NCBI GenBank assembly: GCA_934045075.1
Contig: OW203747.1
Location: 13,669,894 to 13,733,893 of the forward strand
Length of the DNA: 64,000 nt
Direction of reading: 5' to 3'
Source: Yponomeuta sedellus
Taxonomy: Eukaryota; Arthropoda; Insecta; Lepidoptera; Yponomeutidae
The position numbers were made by a program, and so were the translations under genes. Under the pieces are notes generated by a model. The model was not told where the DNA came from, did no database searches, and saw only the letters and a list, made by a program, of their open reading frames with translations. Positions 1-10,027 of this stretch are shown piece by piece. Position 1 is the stretch's first letter. Each line of letters begins with the position of its first letter.

Positions 1-50
1 AAATTAAAGAACCGACTGTTAGGCGGCACGAAGTTCGCTGGGTCAGCTAG
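1..50 (+). mobile_element. Helitron 3' terminus (partial)
   Basis: The window opens with the last 50 bases of a Helitron. It has the short GC hairpin around GGCACGAAGTTCGCTGG and then the terminal CAGCTAG, followed by host T. The same terminus occurs at 38045, 43047 and, inverted, at 15844. It lies in the intron just upstream of the first golgin exon. The body of the element is outside the window. Confidence 0.8.
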
Positions 51-228
51 TTTTAAATAATTTTAGAATAAGGCTTTAACCTTCGTTAACCTTTACTTTA
101 TTACTTAAATAAACTAAAGGTTAACGATTTTATTATTAAAACGACATATTAGGCTTTTTTTGTAAATTATAAATGTGTCACCACCGTATGGAAGAGGGTT
201 TTAAAATCTTTCGTCATGCCTATTCCAG

Positions 229-392
229 CATCCGGGCCAACCAAGAAGTGGAGACCCTGCGTAACCAGATAAAGCTACTGGAGAAGCAACGCGAGGAGGT
301 CCAGGGCAAGCTGGGCGCCGCTGAAGACGCCAAGAACCGGAGCGAGGCTGCCCTCACGAACTTGCAGCTAGTGCTGGAGCAGTTCCAGTTGG
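229..392 (+). CDS. TRIP11: GMAP-210/TRIP11-like golgin, exon A of the part seen (coiled coil)
   Basis: This internal exon encodes coiled coil, starting at IRANQEVETLRNQIKLLEKQ and rich in K/E/Q/L with a heptad pattern. The acceptor is the pyrimidine-rich stretch ending TATTCCAG; the donor is G|GTAAGTGA. It enters with one base completing a codon and leaves in phase 1, which fits the next exon, where GAC is formed across the junction. The open frame runs upstream of the acceptor to position 173, but that part has no coiled-coil character. Known role of the family: a cis-Golgi tether whose long coiled coil spans between membranes. The identity rests on the GRAB domain downstream; the coiled coil alone would not identify it. 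Codons are GC-rich compared with the AT-rich introns. Confidence 0.82.
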
Positions 393-429
393 GTAAGTGA
401 TTTTCAGATCATCATCAATCTCTTCACCG

Positions 430-722
430 AGAGGCGCGGGTGTCTTCCCTGAGCAAGGTATAGGCCATACTCCACCACGGGGGCCAAGCCCGGATTGGTG
501 GAGGCTTGCAAGACTAGTGGCTGATCTCACTGTCAGAAGTTTTCAAGCCGCCCTAAGGCATCTGACTTAGCTTAACGACTGCCATCCGTCGACGGCAGCC
601 GGCACCAACTGCTTAGCGTGCCTTGCGAACCACAGAACCGCTCGGAAAAATGCTACTAGCGTCCGTCGTAAACGGACATTTCATTGATCATTTCAGATCA
701 CTCAGGCAGCCGGGGCTACGAG
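430..722 (-). repeat. 5S-related SINE, old degraded copy
   Basis: A minus-sense copy of the family fully described at 63641-63990. The body (CCACCACGGGGGCCAAG, GCCGGCACCAAC, GTGCCTTGCGAA) is recognisable. The 5S-like head at the right end is strongly eroded. It lies in the intron. Confidence 0.75.
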
Positions 723-727
723 CGATT

Positions 728-868
728 CAATTTCCAAATCAAATCCATTTTATTTCAACGTAAGGAATTTACATGCTGAGCGTCAATATACAATGTAAGC
801 CACCGCCTTCGGGCCGTAGTGTACTGGAGAAAGAGGCAGCGGCAAAAAAGACTCCACTCTGACCATCT
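728..868 (-). repeat. Dispersed short repeat (GGCCCGAAGGCGGCGGC family)
   Basis: A minus-sense copy of a family seen also at 5503, 6774, 22225, 34130, 34375, 38345 and 39325. Its sense strand runs from a T-rich start through CCGCTGCCT and CGGCCCGAAGGC to TTTACGTTGAAAT and an A-rich tail. There is no coding potential. Confidence 0.75.
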
Positions 869-1061
869 TTTCTCGAGTCATCTTAAACGTATTAGGTTCA
901 GTTGCCACCTATACTTATGATAAGATTGCGATCAATAACTTAAAATGCCAAAGCATTAGTTAAATGTCTTACAAAAGTAGGGAAAACAAGTGCTGCGACC
1001 AGACACATGAACATCACTCGTTCACGAGCATAACGCTGCAAAACCTGGGGTTTTTTTTGTC

Positions 1062-1135
1062 CTCAGCCGGGGTTCGAACCCGATACCTCTCGCATGGAAG
1101 GCAGATGCGCTACCGCTGCGCCACAGAGGTCGTCA
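1062..1135 (-). repeat. tRNA-derived SINE head
   Basis: On the minus strand this reads as a tRNA-like unit with an A-box-like segment (GGCGCAGCGGTAGCGC) and a B box (GGTTCGAACCC). No clean tRNA cloverleaf with matching acceptor stem is visible, so it is read as a SINE promoter head rather than a tRNA gene. Confidence 0.6.
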
Positions 1136-1251
1136 ACGAGCAGTGCGAGTAAAAAAACATTAATGTTTAAACACTTTGGTTCCATAGCCTGATGTTCAAA
1201 TCTAAACTAAGCGAAAACCTCAAACTAACATATCTAAAAACCCACCCACAG

Positions 1252-1455
1252 ACAAAGAACGCGACATAGAAGCGGCGACGGTCAAGCTGCAAAACAAGAT
1301 GGCCGACCTCAAGGTGCAAAATGGCGGACTCCAGCAAGAGATAGCGCGCCTCAATGCAAAGCTGGAGGAGTCCATCGCGGGGCTCCAAGCTGCTTCTAGG
1401 TTAGGCGACCAGCTGGAGACAAAGACGGCTCAGATACTAGACTTGAGAGAACAAG
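1252..1455 (+). CDS. TRIP11: GMAP-210/TRIP11-like golgin, exon B (coiled coil)
   Basis: This exon encodes 67 whole codons of coiled coil, including AATVKLQNKMADLKVQNGG and ARLNAKLEESIAGL, ending in DLREQ. The acceptor is CCCACCCACAG and the donor CAAG|GTAAGC. The first two bases complete a GAC codon with the last base of exon A. The last base starts a GTG codon finished by the exon at 6971, so the reading frame is continuous across a 5.5-kb intron. The leucine and charged-residue spacing supports a continuing parallel coiled coil. No stop codon interrupts it. Confidence 0.84.
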
Positions 1456-1529
1456 GTAAGCGGTGTGTTTTTAATTAATTTACAGAGGTAATCTCATAGA
1501 ATGTTTTGTCAGCGTTTTTTTCCAAAACG

Positions 1530-1770
1530 GTCTAGACCTTGAAATGGAAACCAATACCTAAATTTAAGTTCATAAAGGCCTATTTGCACCACTTTTTAAT
1601 TAATGTAGCTAAAAGATAAAGATAAGAAAAGACTAAGTTTGAAGCTTTTTTGGCCATTTTTTTTCACACATGATCTCTATTTTGTTAAATGGACACCTGG
1701 TTTGAATTGTAACGTTCATTGAGCCGCAGTTTTTGAGCTACTTTGAATAAAACATTTCATTTCTTGCTGT
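1530..1770. repeat. Diverged dispersed repeat (AAGACTAAGTTTG family)
   Basis: Shares TGGAAA(C/T)CAATACC-like and AAAAGACTAAGTTTG blocks, plus a GCCGCAGTTTTTGAGCTACTTTGAATAAAA end, with 29390-29500, 46420-46570 and 50940-51070. Order and orientation vary among copies. It is non-coding. Confidence 0.55.
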
Positions 1771-3400
1771 CTTACAGTAAAAGAATATGAATACTGTTCT
1801 ATGTATATATCGAACTGTAAAGAAAAATATCGTAAAGAAACCTGAGCGCTCGAAATAACCAACCCGCGGTGATCCAATAAACGAGTATAACGGAAATCGT
1901 TAATCTTTTTTATATCTACCTTTGCGTGATCACCGAACTGATATTTAACTCAAGTTCTAAGTTTTTTTGTAAGAGAAGAATTTGCGACATTTATAAAAAT
2001 TATGGTTTACAGTTATTAAGTCAGTAGCTTACAGCATTAGCTATTAAAATTAGGATTGTGTTTGATATTATTTACAACTTCAATGACTTATTTATGTTTT
2101 CTTACCAATAATTATAATTGTAAGACTAACTGCATTGGAATTGTTCTAGCAATACTAAAAGGGCCTGGATAACTATTTACTTTCCATTTATCGCGATTAT
2201 TTTAAATAATTTTACAGTTTATCTACTGAAAAAATATTTTTGAATTAAACCTTCTTAGTAGAACATTCAACTAAAACATTCGACCTAAAGCACTTTAGGT
2301 CGAATGTTTAGGCACGTTATTAATTTGAATACAGATTAACTTACTTGATCTAAGTCAATAATGTTCTCTTCAAATAAGACAATAATTACTCTTATTATTG
2401 AATTCTCTCTCTCTCACGGCTTTATTGTAAAGGCGAGAAGCCAGTAGTTTTCCAGTTCTTTTATTTCCAGTTCTTTTAATTTAACAGTGTTATAGATAGT
2501 GTGATGACGCATTAGCTTTGATGAGAAACGATTTCATTTTCATAGTGACGCAATAGAACTACAATTGTAACGTATATTGCAGTTTTTTTTCTATCTCTCT
2601 TTTTGTAAGACATTGGACAACTGGACGAAAACTGTTGCAGTGACATGTTTTTTTTATTTTCCGAACGAAAATATAAAAAAAAAAAATAGAAAGAGCAAGC
2701 CATGTTAAACTCTAAACCAGCAGTGTAGAGTCGAAAATGTAATGCGGCGGCACCCGACTAAATATCAGCTGGTAATTCTGGGGTCCTAACGTCCAGAGTG
2801 CCAGGTGGTATACAGTGGGATGCCGCATGACCTCATAATTAAGGACACAAACGCGTAAGTGCATTTTGAACCTTACAGCAAAGTGTTGTAAGTGCCTTTT
2901 TCGTTGTGGCGTCGTGTTCAAATTGCTTCAAACGTGCGTGTTGTTTTTTTTGCATAACATTTTAAATGTCTTTAAATCCGTTTTATTTAAAAAATACCCA
3001 TTCAAGGAATTTCTCGACGTTGTACCCAATATACAGGGTGTTACATATCTCTCCTGTCATACTTTATTAAGGATTCTTACTTAATAATAGATTACTATAT
3101 AGCCTTGACAAGGGCATTTAGCGAATTTTTGTTGATATTTTTTTTTTTCAATTGTAAACGTAGCTTTCAACTGTATTTTTCAAGTTTTCTACCGCATAAA
3201 GAAGTTATAAGCTTCTTTAGGCTTCTAACTTCTTGAAAAGTTCTATAACTGTAATACAGGCGTCTCACTTGTGTGCAAAGATTTACATATATTTTTGTTA
3301 GCATGTCTGTTTGAAAAGCTTCCTTTACTTTTCCGCGAAATAAATACTTAAACATGAATCGTAAATATTTGCATAATGGTCAGAGGTCAGCCCGAGAAAA
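1771..3400. other. AT-rich intron, little recognised
   Basis: Unique-looking, AT-rich intronic sequence without ORF, tRNA-like motif or terminal repeats, apart from the perfect hairpin at 2274-2309. Confidence 0.6.
2274..2309. repeat. Perfect 36-bp hairpin
   Basis: Two 17-base arms (AAACATTCGACCTAAAG and its exact complement) are separated only by CA. The perfect pairing in AT-rich intron suggests a recent origin. No obvious target-site duplication is present. Confidence 0.85.
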
Positions 3401-3404
3401 CCTC

Positions 3405-3815
3405 AAAAAACGCGTGTCAAACTGTGACAGAGAAAAAAGAAGAATCATCGAAAGCTTTGCCCCCCGCTGTCTAATCTCATTTGGTAACTGTGAGGCTGTG
3501 ACAGGGCGCCCGGCAGGCCGGCTGACACTTGACAGCGACGTCATGACTGTCATAACTGTCAACGACTAGCCTTTAACAACTCTTACATTATAATTGGTTG
3601 AGCTCCACATAACACTATCAGTTTTAGCTCCTTAACACTTATAGTGTAGTGTTGTGACTCTTGGTGGCTGTCACAAATTTTGACAGTTGTCAGAAATTTT
3701 GATAGTTAGCAAGCGTTAAATGCGATTATTGTTGACGACTTTGCCTCGGCGATCTTTACCGGGTTGACAGTGATTGTGACAGATTGACAGTACTGTCAAT
3801 GTGTCGGTGAGCCGC
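3405..3815. promoter_or_regulatory. Dense cluster of TGACAG/CTGTCA hexamers
   Basis: About eleven TGACAG or CTGTCA hexamers lie within roughly 400 bases, in both orientations. TGACAG is the classic Meis/Homothorax core and TGTCA the TGIF core. The segment lies inside the golgin intron and is less AT-rich than its surroundings. It could be a regulatory element, or remains of a repeat rich in this word; the sequence alone does not decide. Confidence 0.35.
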
Positions 3816-3932
3816 CGGCGCCCCACTCAGATTACCATATGGGGTTTGACTGCGGGTACTGGCCTGTCCGTCGTGTCGTGATGTCCCGCCGTTGCACCGT
3901 TTTGTTTTTTTTTTTTTATTATATTTGTGTTC

Positions 3933-4194
3933 TTAAAAAGTGAAAATTACTTTGCTAAATTCCGCTTAAAATCCCACAAGCACCATGCGGTTAGTTAATG
4001 CACCGCCCCCCCTCCCACTTTTTCAAGCAGAAGCAAGACCCGAACACACCACCACCGACACCAATACTTGTGTGAGAAAATATGCGACGCGTTTCGCCTT
4101 TAACACATTCTCAGGCTCACGAGTGCAAGTGTACTAACCGCATGGTGCTTATGGGATTTTTGCGGAATTAAGCAAAGTAATTTTCACTTTTTAA
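3933..4194. mobile_element. Foldback MITE with about 60-bp inverted termini
   Basis: The left end (TTAAAAAGTGAAAATTACTT, then AAATTCCGC, CACCATGCGGTTAGT) is repeated inverted at the right end with few mismatches. About 140 bases lie between, with no ORF. TTAA occurs at both ends. A fragment of the same terminus is at 46055-46095. Confidence 0.8.
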
Positions 4195-4447
4195 TGCTAT
4201 TATGGATTTCCGCAAAGTACAATATTTGTGTTATTTTTATAAGGCTGCTTTTACTTCTGCATCCCACGCACACGTTTCAACCTATTGAGTTTTCACCTTG
4301 ATATTTTAACAAAATTGTGTCCGTTCGTCGCACGAAAATTCTACAGGCTAACCTTTTGAGATACGGGCGTGATTTTATGTAACGTTCAGTTTTTATAAAA
4401 AAAAAATGAAAAGGGTTGATAAAATAAAGCCTAAATTATAATAAAAA

Positions 4448-4710
4448 CAGTATTTACACTAATGAAATTAAACAATTTCACATTTTTACAATTTTCCGAC
4501 GTTTCGGCACTATTTTACAAGTACCGTGGTCTCGGAAGGCACGTGGAGACAAAGAGACGTGGTCTTCCGAGACTACGGTACTTGAAAAAGTGCCGAACGT
4601 CGGAAAATTGTATAAATGTGAAATTAAACGAGTAAAATCCGTATACATACAGTTTTTATTATGTCTTGTGCTCGTGTTAACCTTAGAAAATGAAGTAAAT
4701 GATGTCTGTT
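4448..4710. mobile_element. Inverted pair of Penelope pseudo-LTR ends
   Basis: Two copies of the Penelope terminal segment (ACAATTTTCCGACGTTTCGG) face each other around a short spacer. The right copy ends with the start of the Penelope ORF (ATGTCTTGTGCTCGTGTTAA). The arrangement matches 60526-60814 and the right part of 16978-22127. Confidence 0.75.
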
Positions 4711-5051
4711 ATGTATTTAAAAAATAAAATTATGTAATTTTATAATACAAAATTATATGATTGTGTGAGCGAGAGAGATGCTAAAAGTAAAAGGAGTCTG
4801 AAGCTGCCTTTACTTTGTTATACTTGCAGTACAATAAAAAAATTGTCAAACCTGCACCTGTTGCAGGTGACCTTGAATTTTAACAAAACGTTCTAACGAA
4901 CTTGAATAAAAAAAATATCTTAGTGTCAAACCAGCTTTCGCAGCAAACTTCGTTCGTAGCATGAGATAAGCCAGATACAACAGCTCATACTCGTGCTAAA
5001 GAATTTAATAGTTTGCATTATTTTTTGTTTATAAGCGTTTGTTTTTATGAG

Positions 5052-5205
5052 AGCCAGGATTTCGGCACCTTTATGTTGATCAAGGCAATATAGATAACAT
5101 CCGTGACCCGAGACAAACTAGAAAAGTTCGATTCCTAGTTTGACCCGGCCAGGGATCGAACCCGATACCTCTAGCTCTAGTCTCTGCCAGGTTACAGCCG
5201 TGAGT
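5052..5205 (-). repeat. tRNA-derived SINE fragment (CGGCGCAGCGG family)
   Basis: A minus-sense, diverged copy of the SINE at 25583, 26846 and 58405. It holds the B box region (GGTTCGATCCC on the minus strand) and the AACTAG/GTTTGTCTCGGG block. Confidence 0.55.
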
Positions 5206-5502
5206 CTTATGTTATGTGCCATGTGCTTTGTATAGAGGTGTCTCATGAAAATATGCGCTCCTTTTTTAATATTCCCTCTGAACTTTTGCAAAGATTGCTT
5301 TGATTGTCTTGTGTTTTGGAAATAAATAATTCTACTTTCTTAAGTAAGGTAAAATTATTTATTGTCTCTTTGCAGAGGTTCTATTACGCACATGCAAGTT
5401 TGTAAGCTAGCACCAAGTTATTTACCTGTTTTGTTGCGTTTCTGTATTGTTATTTGGTCAACATTTGGCGTTTTTTGGGATACTGAGCGAAAATACAAAT
5501 AC

Positions 5503-5590
5503 GGCCCAAAGGCAGCGGCCAACATAATACATTGACATTCAGCAAACAGTATGTAAATTCTTTACGTGGAAAAAAATGACTGAATTCTGA
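5503..5590 (+). repeat. Dispersed short repeat (GGCCCGAAGGC family), partial
   Basis: Plus-sense 3' half of the family described at 728-868, ending in TTTACGTGGAAAAAAATGA. The stretch 5591-6600 to its right is AT-rich intron in which I see nothing further. Confidence 0.65.
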
Positions 5591-6608
5591 TTAAAATTTC
5601 ATGTCTTGCATTATTCTGACTATGAGGAATTTTGTTGTACCCCGATTAATTTATCCAGTAATTTTATTAATTTACAAGCACAAACAGCGTGTATGTAAAA
5701 TATCCACGTGTTCTTGCTCCGTATCCTCAATTTTTGTTGCCATCTTATGCATTATTTCAGTGTTGCCATAATAGCAGTTTTCCTTTCCTGTAGTAGCCCG
5801 TAGAAGAGTCTGCAAATCGCCGCACTGTCTCTGAGTATTACTTCAGGTACTGGTGAATGTTGAAAAGGGAAGTGGGCAACACTGAGCGTACGGGATTTTG
5901 CCGCTTTGATCGCCCATTGAAATCCCCATTTTTTAGGGAAATCAGAGGAAAGGCACTTTAGTGTGGCTGCTTAAAAATATTTGAAATATCCGGGTAAGGT
6001 GTTCTTTTAAGTTTGCTCCTAGCTCATAAAACAATTTATTTGTATCCTTTTATAAAAATATATATATACTCTGAAAATGAAGTTATGAAGTCATTGTTAT
6101 AGAAAATTTGTAAATAATTATAAACTTCATCCGTCGTATTTCTCTATCACAAACTGATTAATATATTTGTCTGAAATGTCAGTAATTTTATTCTCCGTTG
6201 GTGACATTTGTAAAAAATGTACTCATAATTTTACAATAACTTAAAATATTGTAATTTACGAATGACACGAACGTTTATTCAATAAATATATAACTTTTAC
6301 TTCAAAAGTGATGCCAGGAGCAAATTGAGTACAAGAGGATAAACTCCCTGGTATCTAAAAGGGCATCGTCTCTATAGGACCCAGTTCATTCTATTTTCCT
6401 GACCTCTGACCAAAAGGCCCGAATGCTGGCAACTCCCGCGCAAGGTACCCCAACTTCCCTCCCAGTGCATGAATAATACTTTGAGATCGTATGCGCACGA
6501 TCTACAAGCGACTGAAGATTTTGCCTGCATGGTTGGTAAGAATAGTCTGTAGAGAATAATTTTTTTGTTGGACATTTCCAGTATGATTTTTGATTTGTCT
6601 AGTAGGCA

Positions 6609-6654
6609 ATAGTGTTGAATGGATAGATAGATAAAACATTTATTTGCATCTGCG

Positions 6655-6692
<38 letters not shown>

Positions 6693-6712
6693 CACACACA
6701 CGCACGTAAACA
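6609..6712 (-). repeat. SINE/LINE tail with (GATA)n and a (CA)n microsatellite
   Basis: On the minus strand this is the same tail as at 40500-40549: GATGCAAATAAATGTTTTAT followed by (CTAT)n. A (CA)n tract of about 30 bases joins it. Confidence 0.65.
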
Positions 6713-6773
6713 AACAAAAACAACATGTTAATGTGTTAAAATATTTAAAAAAATAAAGTTTACAACAGATGTG

Positions 6774-6905
6774 ACTTTTTTTCCCCGCTGCCTCTTTCTT
6801 CACTACACTGCGGCCCGAAGGCAACGGCTTACATTTTACACTGTACATTGAAATTCAGCAAATGAAATGTAAATTCTTTACGTTGAAATTAAAAAAAATA
6901 TTAGA
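6774..6905 (+). repeat. Dispersed short repeat (GGCCCGAAGGC family)
   Basis: A nearly full plus-sense copy of the family at 728-868, ending in TTTACGTTGAAAT 66 bases before a golgin exon. Confidence 0.75.
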
Positions 6906-6970
6906 TTTTTTACCGTAATGAGTGTGGAGTTCAGTCCGATACAGCCGATTACAGCAAAATACACTTGCAG

Positions 6971-7112
6971 TGCGCGTGCTGCAATCATCAGTGGCCGCAG
7001 CGGAGGCGCGCTACCGCGATACGGTGGGCAATCAGCAAGATCGCGTCGACAAGCATCTAGTCAAGAACTTGCTCCTCAACTACGTCCAGACCGAGGGCAG
7101 CGCGCATAACCG
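6971..7112 (+). CDS. TRIP11: GMAP-210/TRIP11-like golgin, exon C (start of GRAB domain)
   Basis: This exon reads RVLQSSVAAAEARYRDTVG and then DRVDKHLVKNLLLNYVQT. The LVKNLL-x-Y segment is the hallmark start of the GRIP-related Arf-binding (GRAB) domain of GMAP-210, which binds Arf1-GTP on cis-Golgi membranes; vertebrate proteins have a closely similar LVKNLF-x-x-Y stretch. The acceptor ACACTTGCAG was chosen over the earlier GATTACAG because only it keeps the frame from exon B (G|TG valine). The donor is CG|GTGAGT and leaves phase 2. A short overlapping frame at 6918-7109 is not coding. Confidence 0.88.
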
Positions 7113-7333
7113 GTGAGTCTTAGACCCGCCATTTCCATAGAGATTGTCAGTACGTCTCTGCATAATTTCTTAATAAAGTTAAGAAATTATCATTAATTTA
7201 CTCAGAAAGTCTTAAACAAACTAAAAGACCTAACTTTTGTTGTTCTAAGTAATCATAACATAATTTCATCCTAGTCTGGGTAATTCTGTGATCCATATTG
7301 TGTCAATTCATATAAATAAAGATATTATATTAT

Positions 7334-7804
7334 TGTTACGGGCTAGGGTTCTGGATTTGGATGTAAAACGCCAATGACAACTTCTTAGGATTTATTCACG
7401 CAGGGTCTGGTCTGCAGGTCTTCACGACACGAAGTCCACACGTAGATTCCAATCGAAGTCCAATAGTATCGCTGAGGTCGTAGGTTATCGCTCGTATCGC
7501 AGGTATGTTCGCTCGAAGTTCACTCTTCGCTATTCCAAACGGAACTGACAGCGCGCCGCGGCGACCGCTATTTATATCCGCCGGCAAGGGTTCTAGAACA
7601 TTCAAGTACGTAACTACACTCAGTGCACGCGGCAACGACTCTAAAACAAAGTCCTTGTCAAAGAGATTAGAACCTTATACTAATGGACATACGAGTCACT
7701 ATTGCTTGCAGCGTTTTATTGTTTACTAAAACGCAGCATGCGGCGACTATTCGATAGGCTTCCAGAAGGCTCTATTCTAGATGGTTCGGGATAGGACCGC
7801 GACA
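7334..7804 (-). mobile_element. Solo LTR of an LTR retrotransposon
   Basis: A 471-bp segment begins TGTCGCGG and ends CGTAACA on the minus strand, giving TG...CA ends, and is flanked by a TTAT 4-bp duplication. On the minus strand it has a TATA box (complement of 7568-7576), a CAGTTCC initiator-like site about 25 bases on, and AATAAA (complement of 7391-7396). There is no internal coding domain nearby. It lies antisense in the golgin intron, so its promoter, if active, would fire against the gene. Family (probably Ty3/Gypsy) is inferred from the short duplication only. Confidence 0.8.
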
Positions 7805-8628
7805 TTATTATTTATTGAATTATATTATTTGTAAAGCGGTACTCACAGCCCATAAAACCTTCACTCCAAACTCAACACATGCAAGACGAATTCCAAAAAT
7901 TCCGGTCCCTGTCCAAATGTAAAACTGCATTTGCCCAGCGTTTCCCCCATTTATTTTCCCCTTTCTTTATAATAAACTTATGATACGGTGTGATTTCGTT
8001 AAACTTACTCACTTTGCGGCCAAAACACATATCACTAAATTTTTGAGGACTCTTAGTTATGAAGATACCGAAAAGCTCTTTAGTAAAAATATCTAATATG
8101 TATAAGTAAACTCAGTATATATTTCATAGAGTAAATTAATAGTAACTCGTAATGAGATGGATCTAATAGTGTAAATTATAGTTTTAGTGAATGCTTTATT
8201 AATAATTTTGTAATACATTGTACTCTTTGATGTGCTTATAACAGTCGTCGTTTAAATTAATATATTATGATAAACAAAAATAAGAGCCCCCAAGATACAG
8301 GCTCTGCCTAGTTTGGGGGCTGTCATCGAAACCTAAATATTAGGCAAAACATGAACAGTCATTCTGTGCATCAAATTTCGTAAATTAACTGTGTCATTTT
8401 AAATAAATATTTTTTATTTTTTTTTAGTATTTATGAACTACCTATTTGTATATGTCTGTTATTGGCCCTGTAAACTGTATCTTTATTATTGTGATCAAAT
8501 ATTTTGTGTTCGCTGTTGATGCCCTTAATATAAAATAGATAAGCATATTCTTTATTGAAAATACAGAAACAGCAGATACAATTAGCGGCCTTTTGCTAAC
8601 ATAATATAACAAAATTTCCTTTTGTATA
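7805..8628. other. AT-rich intron
   Basis: No ORF or recognised element, except a short hairpin-forming piece at 8284-8325 (AGCCCCCAAG ... TTTGGGGGCT) that looks like a repeat fragment. Confidence 0.5.
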
Positions 8629-8835
8629 TTTAAAAACCTATTTAGAGGCTAAAAATTTCACTCATGCCGGGATTCGAACCCGCAACCTCTGGCTATCCGT
8701 ACCAGCGCTCTACCAATTGAGCCAATGGGCGACTCACGGCATCAGTGAAATTTCGAACCTCTTTACAATATTCTCTGTATTACGTACAGGCAGCGACATC
8801 TGACTTAAGCAAATTGCATTACTTACAGCCCCGAC
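8629..8835 (-). repeat. tRNA-like repeat (GGTTCGAATCCCGG family)
   Basis: Minus-sense copy of a family with a tRNA-like module in the middle: A box TAGCTCAGTTGG (here altered) and B box GGTTCGAATCC. A constant 5' part contains CAGAGAATATTGTAAAGAGG, and the 3' part contains TAGCCTCTAAATAGGTTTTT. Other copies are at 25271, 27205, 31398, 35440, 44698, 46645, 59325 and 61295. Confidence 0.8.
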
Positions 8836-8956
8836 TACCTACTTTGCAGTTAGGTTTAACATCGGAACGATATCACTGTACCCACATGATTACACTATTT
8901 TTATTTTGTATATTTGTCAACTCCAAAAAAACTTACTGAGCTTTCAACCTCTCCAG

Positions 8957-9186
8957 GAGCCAAGTCCTCCGCATCCTGTCAACGGTCCTGGACTTCAACC
9001 AGCAGGAGTGCGCTCGTCTCGGCTTGGGAGGGGCGCCCGAAGGAGGGGAGGGGCTGGCCCGGCAGTTCGTCCGGTTCCTGGAGCGGGAGTCGCGGCCGGC
9101 GCCTACGCTGCCGGACATGGCCGGACTGAGCCGGCCCGACGTGGCCGGGAGGGGAGAGCCGGCCTCCCGGAAGAACTCTGGCTTAG
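8957..9186 (+). CDS. TRIP11: GMAP-210/TRIP11-like golgin, exon D (GRAB domain, second half)
   Basis: The exon reads SQVLRILSTVLDFNQQE, then QFVRFLERESRPAPTLP and a proline/serine-rich end. VLRILSTVLDF matches the GRAB-domain helix that in vertebrate GMAP-210 reads VLRLMGSILG, and FVRFLERES matches the conserved FVKFLE-x-ES motif. The acceptor is CAACCTCTCCAG; the first base completes an arginine codon begun in exon C. The donor is TTAG|GTAAGC. The GC content is very high, so several long frames open on both strands here; only this one keeps family similarity and phase. Confidence 0.88.
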
Positions 9187-9228
9187 GTAAGCCGATTTTA
9201 GAATACAATTGTGTTTTTGTTTTTTCGT

Positions 9229-9475
9229 TAGACTATACTAGTCCACTGCTGGACATAGCCCTCCCCTAAAGAGCGCCACGTTGTTCTATCATATCGGGTA
9301 ATGCCCATAATCCCCACGCTGGGCATGCAGGTTGGGTATCGCAGTTGGGTGGAATTGTACTGCAGGGGGCGCTGCTGCCCACCCCCCGGTTTGTGTCCCT
9401 TAGTCGCCTTTTACGACACCCGCGGGAAGAATTCGGTTGGTGCTATTCTGTAGTCCGACACCACACAGCAGCAAG
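9229..9475 (+). repeat. Dispersed repeat (TACGACACCCGCGGGAAGAAT family)
   Basis: A 240-bp element from ACTATACTAGTCCACTGCTG to GACACCACACAGCA, followed by GATGATGATT. Other copies are at 44912-45125 and 55993-56230. The block with CCCGCGGG and the CTTAGTCGCC/GTCGTAAAAGG words is common in arthropod LINE-related repeats. It is non-coding here. Confidence 0.75.
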
Positions 9476-9507
9476 ATGATGATTAATTAATGGTAATATC
9501 AATCCTC

Positions 9508-9890
9508 TGTATGTCCTCACTGCTGGGGCACGGGTCTCTTCCTGTATCGCAGGAAGGCTAGGCCAAACTCCACCACGGGGGCCAAGTCCGGGTTGGTGGA
9601 GGATTGTAGACAGTGGCGAGGCAAACTGTCAGAAGTTATCAAGCCACCCGTTAGGCCTCTATCGGTAGTCACAGGACGGTCACTCATCCAGCACCTGACC
9701 GCGCCTGCTGTTGCTTAGCCCAAGTGATTCATTCATTCATTTATTTGCCTCGTAGTGTATACAGGGTTACAAATTAAGCCTAAAAAAACTGGAAATACAA
9801 GAAAGAGATTTTGTGAGTTATGGCCTACTAAGTTCAATCCGATTGTTTCCGATCGCTCAGTTCCACTACGCCACGGGTGCTTCAAAAATG
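9508..9890 (-). repeat. 5S-related SINE with internal insertion
   Basis: A minus-sense copy of the 5S-headed family. The 5S-like head (complement of 9677-9725) is present. About 110 bases at 9731-9840, beginning with (ATTC)n, interrupt the head. A stretch of body between about 9655 and 9660 is missing compared with 42262-42625. Confidence 0.75.
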
Positions 9891-10027
9891 TTCCTTTAAC
9901 AGTTTTATAAACAGTGGTAATTTAGATTAAGTTTTTCATATAATCTCAAAATGTATGGTGTGTAATGAAGAGTAATCTAATCTAATTTATATTTCTCGAA
10001 AGTTATAATCTAACTTTCTCGTTCCAG

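Noticed and set aside
3354..3569. 71-residue ORF near the TGACAG cluster
   Set aside because: No domain, no splice-compatible context; it overlaps an equal ORF on the other strand.
6372..6848. 158-residue minus-strand ORF
   Set aside because: It crosses a (CA)n tract and two dispersed repeats, with cysteine/valine repeats from the microsatellite.
7396..7729. Short ORFs within the solo LTR
   Set aside because: They lie within LTR regulatory sequence on both strands and match no known protein.
8629..8835. A true tRNA gene (and the eight similar loci)
   Set aside because: The A and B boxes are good, but the module is embedded in a longer repeat with constant flanks and variable truncation. 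Copies differ in the anticodon arm, which marks a dispersed element.
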